From Bifiguratus adelaidae (taxonomy: Eukaryota; Mucoromycota; Endogonomycetes; Endogonales), in assembly GCA_002261195.1 (NCBI GenBank), contig MVBO01000001.1, positions 384,051 through 448,050 of the forward strand: a DNA stretch of 64,000 nucleotides. Direction: 5' to 3'. The translations under genes were made by a program, and so were the position numbers. The notes beneath the pieces are model-generated. The model did not search any database, was not told the DNA's origin, and worked only from the letters and a program-made list of their open reading frames with translations. Below, piece after piece: positions 24,784 to 36,423 of this stretch (position 1 is its first letter; each line of letters opens with the position of its first letter).

Positions 24784-25267
24784 ATGGCCAGCACACAGCC
24801 CTCATCCATGGCATCCACGCTTGACGCATTGGCACCGGTAGCCAAGCGTCTCTGGACAAGTTACAAAAGCACGCCCTTTCAACTACAGCTTGTGGATGCC
24901 TACCTGGTCTACATTATGGTGACGGGCATCATTCAGTTTCTCTACCTGATGGTGGTCGGTACCTACCCTTACAATGCCTTTTTGGCTGGGTTCATTAGTA
25001 CCGTTGGTAGCTTTGTGTTGGCGGGTAAGTTGGAGACGAGACAGCCAAGAAATAGGGTTCCTGATATACTCTTTAGCCAATCTACGTATTCAAGCCAATC
25101 CGCAACACGACCGAGTTCAAGACCATATCACCCGAAAGGTACGTTTGGGTGCCATGTATGGTAGATGATGCCACAGAAGAGGAGCTAACGCTTGATGTAG
25201 GGCATTTGCCGATTTCGTCGTGTGCAATATCCTCTTGCACCTCTTTGTCGTCCACTTTTTGGGATAA
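24784..25267 (+). CDS. OST2: DAD1/OST2 subunit of oligosaccharyltransferase
   Basis: Three exons: 24784-25024, 25077-25155 (probable) and 25201-25267 (128 aa). The conserved DAD1 features are VDAYLVYIMVTGIIQFLY, TYPYNAFLAGFISTVGSFVLA, LRIQANP and the C-terminal AFADFVVCNILLHLF with final FLG. It is a small three-helix ER membrane subunit of the N-glycosylation complex. The exon 2 donor is uncertain. The obvious donor after ITRK (25138) breaks the frame, whereas the donor at 25155/25156 restores it at the cost of a six-residue insert (VRLGAM). Two in-frame ATGs (24784, 24808) are possible starts. Confidence 0.9.
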
Positions 25268-25410
25268 AAAGCGCGTTGCATTGTAGATAGAAAAGTGTCC
25301 GTGGCCTTACGGTCTCTACGCCAAAATAACCATACCTTTTCACACGTCGTGTCCAGAGCGCGTTGGATCGTCTATACCGTATTTTTATTTTAAGGGCAAT
25401 CAGAGAAGGA

Positions 25411-26831
25411 CTAATCTTCCTCATCCATCTCTTCATCCTCCTCCACATCGTACATGCCCGAATCATACGCCTCATCACCATCCTCAATCTTTTCAATGCG
25501 AACAAGACCGTTCCATACAACGTAAACAACGACGCTAAAGACACCGGCCGCAATGCTCCAGACCCGTTTTCGTTCGAAATCCAGTTCGGCTTGACTCTTT
25601 TTAGGCCCTGTCTCGGTGGAGGCAAAAGGATTGACGAGACGCTCTGATTTGACGCGTTGGAACCATGCCCAAGGATCTGCCGCAATAGAATTGAAAAAGG
25701 AGGGCAAGACGGGGGTTTTTGTCTCGGCGGTGGGTGGTGGCGATGAGAGGGTGGAAGAGGACTCATAAAGGTCCCGCATGCGCTCAATGTATTTGGCGAG
25801 CGAGGGGAATTCGGCTTCGAGTATGATGCGGAGACGGTCACGGGCTAATTTCGGAAAGTAGTGGAGAGAGAGGTACCCAAAAGCGACACAATCGAGGGTT
25901 GAGGGGCTAAAGTCAGCATCGGTTAGTATAAGGGACAGCTTTCAAGCCATAGGATGGACCCACCTGTCACCGAAAAAGAATTTCTGATCACCCAGCTTGG
26001 TTTGTAACGTCTTGTAACCCTCGCGTACCCGCGTAAACATCTAAAGCGATCGGGGTGAGCCCTCGCATCTTCGCAATTATAGCCTAAACCTACGTGATGC
26101 CATCCACCTTCCATGAGCGTCGATACAGATTCAGCTCGATTCGCCTCTCTCGCTCGCTCAAAGACGCTCCTATTCTTGTCCGCCTCCGTTAATTCGACCC
26201 CATAGGGCACTAACCGAGCCTTGGCCCTTTTTCTCATCTGCATGGGCACAATGTAGCGATAGGGAAAGGGAATGAGATGCGCGAGGGAAGGTCGAATGTT
26301 GCTCGTGTAGTTTTTGGCGTCATGGTACCAGGAAAACAAGAGACAATCCTGCATGGTCGTTTGTAGCAAGCTCATGTATCTGTCAAAGAGACAAATTCAT
26401 CCGTCAAGAAGGGTAGCAAGTGTGCGTTCATCCCACCTACCCTTTGGCGAGCGCCTTTTGTTGCGCGGTCAAGTGCTTGTCCAGGTCGTTGCCCGTCTTG
26501 ATCAATTGACTCATGACGCGATCATACCCCGATACCCATATCCGATCGTCTATGAGCACGGGCAAGTCGCCTGAAAAACGAAATGTCAGCAAACCGTCGA
26601 GTACCTAGCCATAGCATGTCAAGGGTGAGGCGATACTCGTCGCTCAACGCGCCTTCCCGGTACACATTGTCAACCATCACATCACGCACCTGTAGGAGAA
26701 GCATTCGGATTATTGACCAGCTGTCGTTGATAGGGTAAGCCAGATAGTCGAATATACGTCTCCACAGCCAAGCATGCAGGGTCCAATGATGGACAATCCA
26801 GTGCCCCACCCCAAGTGAGCAACTGCAGCAT
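25411..26831 (-). CDS. Metaxin / SAM37-like mitochondrial outer-membrane sorting protein
   Basis: Five exons: 26831-26690, 26570-26441, 26379-26094, 26040-25964, 25906-25411 (376 aa). The N-terminus MLQLLTWGGALDCPSLDP matches the thioredoxin-like first domain of Tom37/Sam37/metaxin (WG..hGLPSiDP). GDLPVLID follows, then a GST C-terminal-like domain with STLDCVAFGYLSLHYFPKL. Near the C-terminus is a membrane segment (VWSIAAGVFSVVVYVVW) followed by a very acidic tail. Sam37 stabilises the SAM complex that inserts beta-barrel proteins. The start codons of this gene and of the DOPA-dioxygenase-like gene are 109 bp apart, head to head. Confidence 0.88.
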
Positions 26832-26940
26832 GACTAATGCGCTTACACACCCAGAAATTGCCAGTGCCCGGTTTAAAAGGGCGTGTTTTTGAGCTTTTTC
26901 TCTCTCACTCTCTTTTGCTTCCCTTTCTCTTCTTCGTACA

Positions 26941-27378
26941 ATGGCTGTCCCGGAGAGCTTTCCAGAACCCATCCAGTCGTATGATGTTCACATCTACTTT
27001 GATCATACAGATACAACATCCACGGAAACAGCACGACAGCTGCGGCAAGACATCATTGATCAGCTTGGACATTTAGAAGGCTTTCGCGTCCACAAACTCT
27101 GGGATAAACCGATTGGTAAGCGTTAGAGAGAGAGATCTATCTGACCATGGACTCAAATATATATGTATATATTCGAACAAGGACCCCATCCTACTGCCAT
27201 GTTTGAATGCGATTTTCGCTCACCAGCCATCTTTGCAACCGTCGTGCCGTGGGTGCAAATCCATCGACGCCATCTCCCGGTCCTTGTCCATCCACGTACA
27301 GGCAATGATTTGGAGGATCATACGACACATGCCATCTGGATTGGAGACAAGCAACCCTTGATTCTCGATGCCTTGTAG
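26941..27378 (+). CDS. DOPA 4,5-dioxygenase-like protein
   Basis: Exons 26941-27115 and 27182-27378 (123 aa). SYDVHIYFDH at the N-terminus, GFRVHKLWDKPIGPHPTAMFE in the middle and the His-rich VLVHPRTGNDLEDHTTHAIWIG are the conserved parts of the DOPA-4,5-dioxygenase family (PF08883). The histidines are likely non-haem iron ligands. In Amanita the enzyme opens the DOPA ring for betalain-type pigments; in other fungi the function is unknown, so the substrate here is not assigned. The size is typical of the family. Confidence 0.9.
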
Positions 27379-27552
27379 TCTGTGAATTGCATAGCCGTCT
27401 ATCCCTCTACTCTTCTTACCCTTTTTCTTTCTCCTCCATGCACTTTCAATGCCATTGTTCGTTAAACGCTGTGAAGTGCAAACAAGATCTAATTTGGAAA
27501 AGGTTGACAGGTTGTGATAGGAGAGACAGAGAGAGAGTGTGTGAGAGAGGTC

Positions 27553-30500
27553 ATGTCTGTTTTATCAGACATTCAGCAGCGTCAGTTGCGTCCCTTGTAT
27601 GGTAAGGTCTTTTCATGTGCACACGCGCGCACTTACAGGGCACGGCTGACCTGGTTCATTCACCTTACCTAGACGCGATCGATCTCGGTCAACACAAGCA
27701 GGCATTGCAACAATGCAGCAAAATCTTGAAAAAGCAGCCTGACTTTGTTCTCGTCAAGGTAAAGCGACCGCACATATATCGTATCTCGAGACTCAGGGGC
27801 GCCGCAATGGTTGCTGTAGGCGCTGAACGCGGTGGTGTTGACACGTGTAGGAAGGTCCGAGGAAGCGCAAACGCTATTAAAGCAAGTCAAGAAGGCACAG
27901 CCTACAGATGAAGCCACGCTACAGGCGGCGACATTGGCATTTCGAGAACTGGGAGAACGTGAGTTCAGGCTGCCAATGATGCGCATGTTTTCCATGGATT
28001 GACTTTTTTTTGGATCAGCGGGAGAAATCGTGTCCATGTACGAGAACGCGGCCAAGAAACAGCCCAATAACGAAGAATTTGGCGTGCATTGGTTCATGGC
28101 CATGGTCAGAAGTCAGGATTACAAGGGCCAGCAACAGGTGAGCTTGCTGCGGGCACGAGGGAAAATAACGACTGATTGGCTATGACAGGCCGCTCTCAAA
28201 TTGCACAAGACGTTCAAAAAGGACAAATACATGTTTTGGAACATTATGAGCATGTTGCTACAAGTAAGCGCCCCCAATTTGTAGACGATCATCCCTACGA
28301 CAGCCGCTTACACCTTGCAACAGGCCAAGAATGCGACGGATACCAACAATATCATGTATACACTGATGGAGAGGATGCTCGTCAAAGCCGCCGAGGAAGG
28401 CAAGATCAAGGCAACAGAAGAGGTGCGATTGTATCTGCTGGTACTCTTGGGGCAAAACAAGCACAAAGAGGCTCTGGAATTGCTCGAAAGCGATCTTGCC
28501 GCCAAGAGTCAAAAGGATCCCGACGTAAAGCAGATCAAACTCGATCTGTTGTGGGAGAATAAGCGATACGGAAGCATCATTGAGACGGCAAAGGCTTCAC
28601 TGGAGCAGGAAAAGTCAGTTATTGGACTTGGCATGCGAGGTTCGTTTGGCTGACCATTGATCTAGCGCGGACGATTGGATCAGTTGGGAGTGGTTAATGC
28701 AATCGGTCTTTCAAGAGCAAGGTTCCGGTCAAACGTGAGTGTCTCTTCGTCTAACATTCCACCATCGAGTGGCTAACCTAATCATGCGTTAACGCACCAA
28801 GTGTTCAAGATACCCAAGCATTTATATTGCGAGTCCAAGCGCAAGCACTAAAGAATCCCATCTTGAAGCGAGGACCTTTTCTTGCGCAAGTGGATTATCA
28901 GTACAGACTATGGCAGCAAGAAGGTCAATCTACCTCGGGTATGTACACGAGGCGGTAGACAAGCAACAGGTTGACTGATCACGTATGGTAGTAGAGAAAT
29001 TGCAAAACGCCATCATCTCGTACTTTGATCGATTCGGCAGCAAAAGTTGTTTCTTTGAGGATGTTTCGAAATATCTGGATGCATTCAAAGCTCGCGACGC
29101 CAAAGAGGCTTTATTGTCTCGAATGAGAGAGGTCAAGAATATAGAAAATTCAGAGTCTGAGGTAAGTCATGAAAAGCCGTCGTCTGTCTCTTCATACAAG
29201 CGATTGTGTCTCCCTCAGCCCAAGTCAAAGCTTCGCAAAATACAGCGACAAGTCAGCATTCGAAAAACAGAGTTTTACGTTGGCTTATACCATGCGCTGT
29301 CTGAGCAAGGCATGTTGAATGAAGTCAATGACCTTTGTGAAGAGTACCATGAAGCGCTTCCGCTAGGTACGGCGAACACCATCTGGAGCACCACTTCAAA
29401 TGGAAGCTGACATAATCCACTGTAGGTGCCGAGCTGGAAGCGAGTGAACGTCAGCACGGGGACGATTTCCTGATCTTGGCTGTGCATCTGCTTCTACTGA
29501 CGTATCAGAGAAATCCGCAAAACATTACTCTGATTGTACAATCCATCATCATACTAGAAGCAGCTCTGCGACGTTCGATCCACAACTTTCAGTTCAAGCT
29601 ATTGTTGGTGCGGCTATACCTACTTCTTGGTACGTATTTCACCAGGATCTGCCGTCGAATCAATTTCTGACGCACAGTGCAGGCGTTCAAAATCGACCAC
29701 TCGAGCTGTTTCGGACCATGGATTTCAAGCATGTCCAATTGGATACTCTCATGTAAGATTTAAGCCCAGCATGAAGTCCTCGCCTATATTGAGCCGATAT
29801 CAGGCATTACTTTACAGACCGGAGCGAGGATTTAGCGTTTTACGACCGAACAATTGATCTTTTGGGCGAAAACTTGCAAATTTATCGCAGCAATGAAGTT
29901 GAGGTATGGCCACTCTAGGCCCTTGTCATATCTTTCACTAACATTATCGCCAGTCTCCCGAAATGTTGGTCAAAGCCTACCAGTATGGTACCTTTTCAAA
30001 GGTATGTGGTACCACTTTGCTTTTCCAGAGTCTCAATTTCCCAGGTCGAGGAATTCATGGACTTTCGCCGGCGATTGGACAATTCCTTGCAACATACCAT
30101 TACCGACTTACAATACACATACATTGAACTTGTTCAACATGCCTTTAGTCCCAAACACGCTATCAAGTTTGTGCAAGATTTGAAACTGGATGGTCTGAAA
30201 GTTGATGGTAGGTGGACGTTCCAATGTCCAGCTTGTCTGACGATTATATGCAGATGCCTTTATTACTTTGCGCAGCGACAATCGTGATTTTTCGGTACTT
30301 TTGGATTGTACTCCTGTCGGAAGCGCCAACGTCGACACGCTGTCTAAACCAACAACGGCGGCCTCGGTAAGCAGCGCATAGGTCAAAAACTTCCACATTC
30401 ACTCATATAACCCTTACAGAGGGAATGGACACGAGTCAAAGCACTCTTGCTTCATATTGTTCGCGCTGCGGTTCTGGAGGAAAGCCAAGAGGTCTTCAAA

Positions 30501-31385
30501 GGGCATTTGACACTTCTGAGCGACAAATTGACGAGCTTAAACTTCACCACTGATGTACGTATGCTGCAGACATGAGCAAAGCCATACTCACAAATGGGCT
30601 TGGTATAGCTCATCTCGTCAGAGGCATTTGTCGCATCCGCTGTCGCCACACTGGGAGAATTTCTCTGCGCTGTGCAATCGGACGGGAACACCGGTATGTC
30701 GAGCGAGTCATAGAATCAAATGTATAGGCTTATCGCATCTCTCAGGTGAACTCGCAGAAAGATTTAAAGAGCTTTGCACTCAGCAAGGTATGCAGTATAC
30801 TTTTACGCTTATCATGGTCAGTCCCTTAACATGCTCATTCTTGACAGTGATACCGGTGATTTCGAGCACGGACGAACTGCGGTGGAGCTACTTTCATCAC
30901 ATCAGCAAAGTCCTTGAGGTAATATCCCTTACTTTTCTCTATATGGGAGCCATTTCTGATGCTGGAATGTGCTTTGCAGATGAGCGTGTTTGCCGGTATA
31001 CTACTCGAGGTGACCACCAGGGCACTACCCAATCTCAAGAAAGCAAAACAAGCTGACGGCGCCGATCCCGAAACGCAGGCATTCAAAGCGATTCATGATA
31101 CCCTTAAAGACATCCTGGCGCAAGCTCAAACGAGTCTCAAGACGAGTGTCAAGCTGTTGCGGGCTAAATCCAGCTTGCAGGATTTCAGAAAGAAGGTAAC
31201 GGAAGATGTGGCGTGGTTGCCCTATGCTCAAAAGGTAAGTCCAGCGCGGTACAATGTCAGAGGTTGATAAGGTTCAGTTGGATCCTGCGCAATTGGACGA
31301 CACAGTGCGAAGCATGCACGCTAGCTGGTTGACATCTTGTCAAGCTCTACAAGAAGAGGTGGATCGTCGACTCAAGATTCGTTGA
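27553..31385 (+). CDS. NAA25: NatB auxiliary subunit NAA25/Mdm20 (N-terminal acetyltransferase)
   Basis: Twenty-two exons, 891 aa: 27553-27601, 27673-27758, 27820-27958, 28019-28137, 28189-28263, 28324-28613, 28666-28734, 28802-28938, 28992-29161, 29219-29366, 29426-29629, 29683-29752, 29804-29903, 29954-30001, 30045-30207, 30254-30366, 30420-30554, 30609-30693, 30746-30787, 30848-30918, 30980-31234, 31278-31385. All junctions keep the frame. The protein is a TPR-like helical repeat scaffold: DAIDLGQHKQALQQCSKILKK, FGVHWFMAMVRSQDYKGQQQ and the NAA25-specific YQRNPQNITLIVQSIIILE. LDTLM with VKAYQYGTFSKVEEFMDFRRRL follows. It anchors NAA20 to the ribosome for acetylation of Met-Asp/Glu/Asn N-termini. 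The intron density is the highest in the window. Confidence 0.92.
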
Positions 31386-31620
31386 ACGGAACAGGATTCC
31401 ATACCCTGTCATTGGCCCTTGTAGAATGCAAGCATCCCGTATATTAGGAAAAGCTACGGCTTTGACAACTGTCATCGCACCAATACAATAGATAGCGTCT
31501 TTGGACTATGGTACAACGCATTCTCGCGTAACGCCCGCGTCGCTTTGAAATGCAAAAATGGCAGAAATGCAATGGAAAAACAAATATCCATCGAACCTTC
31601 GCGTCTAACCCCGTCCGAGT

Positions 31621-34479
31621 CTATGGCTGTGGCTGCGGTTGAGTGGCGGCCGAATCCGCGCGATCGCTGCCACGGGTCTTGCGTCGCTCCAACAAGGTGG
31701 AGCTAGCAATATCTAATTCGAAGACGCGGTGACCTATAAGACCAGTGGTATCAGATCGCGATTTACGGTGCGTCGTCTTAATGGAATGTGCCTTTGGGTC
31801 GCTCTCCAAAAAGTTCATGTTGGATTGCGATGTCTGACCTTGCGCTGGTCGATCTTCCGTTTGGCTCAACAGAGACGTTTCACCCGAGCGGCCATGTCCG
31901 CGCTGATCGCCTTGTCGTTGACGGGAGGCCGGACCACGGACACGGGTGGATTGCGATCGAACCACGGGATTGGTGCGGCTGCCTGAGCCTTCCTTGTGAT
32001 TGTGGTGCAAGACGGTCTTGACGAGCTTGGAAGCCAGCGATGGTTTTTCCTCCGAGACGTCGGCCCCTTCGGAACGCTCGTTTGCCGTGAGGGTTGCCAA
32101 AGTGGCATCGAGAACCTGTGCCCGTTCAACTCGCACCCCGGATTCGGCAAACTGAATGGCCTCTTCATCGTCGCTCACAAGATCACTATCGGTGTCGAAA
32201 TTCATTTTCTTTGGTGTCCCTTCCGGAATGGCCGTTGTGCTTGTTCGATTCGAGGCAGCATTATCCTCCTGACCGGAATCTCCACTGGAGAGACCGCTAA
32301 ATAGACTACCTCCAATAGCACTCATTTCGACGCGCGCCCTGAATCTCGCAAGCGATCCACCTTTGCCTGATTCCTCCCGGCGCCGTTCTTCTTCCTTTTC
32401 TTCTTCCTGCCGTTGTACCGCATAAGAAATGTCAAATATATTCTTGAGGATCTTGAGTCCCGGTGACTTTCCGTCCGATGCTCGCGGTGTTTTCTGGTGA
32501 GGGATATGAATAGGCGGAGTTCGCTTCGTAAAGCGGGTGGTATGCGTCTGCTCAAGCTGATTGTGGAGATGGCGACCCGGTGATGGATCCGACATGCGTT
32601 GCTCGGGTGTGAATCCATATCCCGAATAGTGCGGGGTATGGTTGATGGAAGGTGTAGAGGCGGTGGATGACGCCTCGGTGGTCGAAGCGGAAAGGGACAA
32701 AAAATCGGGAAGAGGATTACTCGCTGTCCGCTCAAACGTCCCTCGGGGTATGAGGGTTACGTCATCCTTCGAAAGACGCAAGTGGGTATCAATGAGGTCA
32801 TCAAGGCTCGAGGTTGGCGATTCGGGCCCAGCCTGCGAAGAGAAGAAATGTGAGCGGTGTCGCACGACATTATTAAGCGACAATGACTTACCTGTCGAAT
32901 CCAAGGATGCTCAAACACTTCATCCACCGTCATACGTTTCAAGGGATCGATGCACAAGAGACGACTGACCAGATCCTTCGCACCAGCGCTCACATCATCC
33001 CACCAGGGACTAAGGAATTCAAATTCACCCTTGGCGACTTTTTGCGTTAGATGCTCGACGCTTTCGTCGTAAAACGGTGGGAAACCGCACAAGCAGGTAT
33101 AGAGCACGCAGCCCAAAGCCCACATGTCTACAGATTTGGAGTAATCCTCATCTCGGACGATTTCCGGTGCTGTGTAACCCACAGTGCCACATGGCGTCTG
33201 CGTGGTGGTATCCCAAATGACCTTGGACAGACCAAAGTCTGCAATCTTGATTCGTCCAATTTCACCACCTCCAATGCCTTTGGTGAAAACACCTTCCGGT
33301 TCCTTGGGGTCTTCGTCCGGATGATGTGGTTGCTTTTGAATTTCAATGAGTTCCTGAGGATCGGGTATGAAGGGTATAGAGTGAAATAGGATATTCTCCG
33401 GCTTGATGTCTCGATGAACGACACCAACACTCTGATGCAGATATCGAATGCCTTCGGCGACCTGCACCACAACATGACGTGTAAGGTCCTCAGAAAAGTA
33501 AGTCAACTTGACAATTTGGTGAAAGAGTTCACCGCCTTCCACGTATTCCAAAACGAGGTGATAATAGTCTTTGGATTCAGAAAAAGAGATCAATTGAAGG
33601 ATAGCTGGATGCCGCAGACCCCTCATGATTTGAACCTCCTTCAGAACATTTGCCCTCTGTATGGAAAGAGGCAGAATAATTAATGTGTGACAAGATCTCG
33701 GGGCCTCTTCCACTTACCTGATTAGCGTTTAACTCGTGTTTACGCACAATCTTCACGGCCACCAATGTTTGTGTTTCCTTGTCCCGTGCCTTGTACACAT
33801 CCGAAAAAGCACCGTCTCCAAGTTTTTCCAGAAATTCGTACCGGTCCAAGCCTTCATACTTGCTACGCATCAATCGGTCGTGCTCGGACTTGGATCGTAG
33901 GTGCCGTGACGAGGATCCCTTAGATCCTGCGGAGTTGGGTGAGGTTGAGCGAAAGTTGAAGATGGAGGTGGACTGACTCGTTTCCTGTTTCCGCGCCCGT
34001 TCTTCTGATTTTTCGATACTAGCCTTCATATCGGCCAGGAGTTCGGCTGAAACACCAGTGGGAGGGGCCGTCGTAGACCGTACATCGGCCGTTGTCGTGG
34101 TGATGGTCGTTGCAGGAGAAGCTGAGGGTGAGATAGAGTTGTTGAATAGATATTCCGGACCCGGCGAATGAGACGAAGGTGATATTCTTCTCTCGGAAGA
34201 GCTACCGAGTGAAGACATGGGCTCAACAGGATCTTGTGCTCGCTTGATGTTCACTGCCACTGAAATCGTCTCCTTGCTAACAGATTTCGTGGACGAGGAC
34301 GCAGAAGGGGAAGCGGACGATGAAGGAACAGGTGAGTAGGTTTCATCCGTATCCGCATAATCTTCCTTCTTGTGCAGTCGATGACCAAGCACATCGTTTG
34401 ACGCTGCCACCGCCACTGATCCCGCCGCCATCTTTGTACTCTGCTTGATAAGCTTCTTGAACCCATCAAACACTGGCAT
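31621..34479 (-). CDS. Ser/Thr protein kinase, CAMK group, RCK/Srk1 (MAPK-activated) type
   Basis: Three exons: 34479-33718, 33656-32892, 32832-31621 (912 aa). A Ser-rich N-terminal region of about 210 residues precedes the kinase domain (about 214-509). The kinase has the glycine loop GDGAFSDVY, Lys243 in VAVKIV, HRDIKPEN (Asp337), DFG in IADFGLSK (Asp394), TVGYTAPE and EHPWIRQ. A roughly 45-residue insert between HRD and DFG is characteristic of Rck1/Rck2 and S. pombe Srk1/Mkp2. The C-terminal 400 residues are low complexity with a Glu/Arg coiled stretch (QRQEEEKEEERRREE). By homology it would act downstream of a stress MAP kinase in oxidative or osmotic stress; this is inference. Confidence 0.9.
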
Positions 34480-34797
34480 ACTGAACAGAGAACAAAGTAT
34501 CTAGAGGCTACACAAGATCATGTACTACACTCTCTATGCTCTGCAAAGAGAGAGGTCTCTAGGCAAGGGTACTATACAATGCAGGGGTGGCAGAAGAGGA
34601 AGAGAGGCAAGAAGCAAGGCAGCAGAGGAGAGAGAGAGAAAGAGGCAAAGTAAGAAAAGAAGGAAAGAAAGAGCACAAGTGTCTCACTTTGCAACCCATT
34701 CCTTTTATGGAAGGTAATGAATGTTCAGCCATGGCGCAGGAGGTCCGGCGAGGCATGGCTATGAGCATGTGAGCAGGGTTGACATGGGATGCTACGC
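34480..34797. other. Purine-rich kinase 5' flank
   Basis: About 320 bp between the kinase start and the XRCC4 stop. The plus strand from about 34545 to 34680 is strongly GA-rich (CT-rich on the kinase-sense strand), as in pyrimidine-rich fungal leaders. It gives spurious Lys/Arg/Glu ORFs. No gene is supported. Confidence 0.5.
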
Positions 34798-36370
34798 TTA
34801 CCTTGAGCTTTTAGAAGTGTCTCTTTTGAGTTTTGGGCTGCGCCTCCGCCTCCGCCTCTCAAACACATCCTCTTCGGGTAACAGGTCGTCAATGGCGCTT
34901 TTGAGTTGATTGAGTTGGCTTGTGGAACGTGAGGTGTCATGCTCCGATGACTTTATTCGCTTAGCCTCACGCACTGGGACGTCATCGACAAAGGGATCGG
35001 GTTGTACGACATGTGAGGGTGTAACTTTGCGTTTCTGAGGTAGAGCAGCGTCTACGCGGTCGACGAGGGAGGTGGAAGTGGATGGTTTGGCAGATGTGGG
35101 GGCAGACATGAGGGTATCTTCCAGAGAAGATGGAGCGACAGCTTTCGCGGACAGGGGTTTTGCCGGGGTCTCTGTCTTGACGTCCGGGGTCGATGATTTC
35201 GTCTTTGTTTGGGTACGTCTGAAAATATATGGGTCATGAGGTGCAGTGTGCTACGTGTCGGCCTTTTACCTTTTTGGAGTCGCTTTCTTGGCTGGCTCGG
35301 CTGACTGAGGTGACGGAGTCAGCACAGCCCCAGCTTTGCTCCCCGGTGGTGGTTCCTCAATGCCTATGCGAAGCGTGCTGAATAGGCTGTGTTACCATCT
35401 CTGCAAGGTCACTTACCCGCCAGGGACATGGCTCGCATGAGCGACCGTATCTTTCTCTTCTTCGCATTGATCAAGGTTTTGAACTGGAGGTTGAGGGGAA
35501 AGCATAATTTGTAAGGATTCTAACCAGGCAGGCGCGCTCGACTTGCCTTGATCATCATTTCCCGCTCTGCGTCCTGTTTCTCATTGATCATTTCCGTCAT
35601 CTGTTGCTCTAAAGCCTCACGACTACTCATCGTCTCTATTAAACGGTCTTTGATGACTGCAAAGTTTCCCTATGGACAGTGAGATGTAGCCCTTTCGCCA
35701 GCAGTGCCTTTCACAATGGCTCGACGTACCTCGAGAGTGTTGCGATCCTTGATGAGCGTTTCGATCCAGTCAGAGAGTGTATGCTCCTGTTCATTCTGGG
35801 AAATTTGTGATAGATCCACACTACCGACCTTGATCTATGGAATTGTCAGCGCATCCGCCTCCTATGGATCGACAAGTCATGTTACCTTTAGGCCTTGTAT
35901 GGTCGTCCGCCAGGTCAGCTAAAATGCCCACCCACGTCAATGTCTCCTCAACGCATGTCCAAACCTGACTGCGACTCACCCGCAGCTGGGATCCGTGTTC
36001 ACTCAAGTCATAGTCAATCATGCAATCGGCGCACTCACGTTGTCCATCCAATGCGCTGCGTATGAACTTCCAATGTGTTTCTGGATCGATTTGCGACGAC
36101 AACATGGATGCCACATGTTTCCCCGTCACTAAGCACAACAGAAGGTAGGCATTGAGTGTTGTGTGGCCGTAGAAGGGTTCCGTAAGGGAAGCAGACATCC
36201 GACTTACCTGTGAGCGACCAAAACGTTGTTCGTTGCAAGAGTGTGAGGAAACAAATGGGCTCATTGGTGTCGGGAGGAGGTGGTGGGTTGTCCAGTTGAC
36301 ATGCACCGCGCCATGAACACGAGCAATGAACGGGTCCTTGCTTTGTGTGGAGTGAATAGAAGCGTTCCAT
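34798..36370 (-). CDS. XRCC4/Lif1-like DNA double-strand-break repair protein
   Basis: Eight exons: 36370-36208, 36128-35980, 35918-35886, 35834-35730, 35669-35547, 35483-35417, 35363-35270, 35218-34798 (384 aa). The layout matches XRCC4. There is an N-terminal head beginning MERFYSLH with FWSLTVTGKHVASM, then QLRLTWRTTIQGLKIKVGSV (as in the strand ending RLGSF of human XRCC4). A long coiled coil follows (LIETMSSREALEQQMTEMINEKQ) with KKRKIRSLMRA (compare KKTKIRSL). The C-terminal tail is disordered and Lys/Arg-rich, ending RRRRRRSPKLKR. It would scaffold DNA ligase IV in non-homologous end joining. Intron 5 uses a GC donor (AAG, then GCAAGT). Intron 6 must end at 35364, since earlier AGs break the frame. 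The assignment rests on architecture and short motifs. Confidence 0.75.
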
Positions 36371-36423
36371 GGACGCGTCAAACGGCGCAGCTGTCTAGCA
36401 ACTTTCCAATTTGGAACACTGGG

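Noticed and set aside
34520-34772. Lys/Arg/Glu-rich ORFs between the kinase and XRCC4
   Set aside because: They come from a purine-rich flank; all three frames give simple-sequence peptides.
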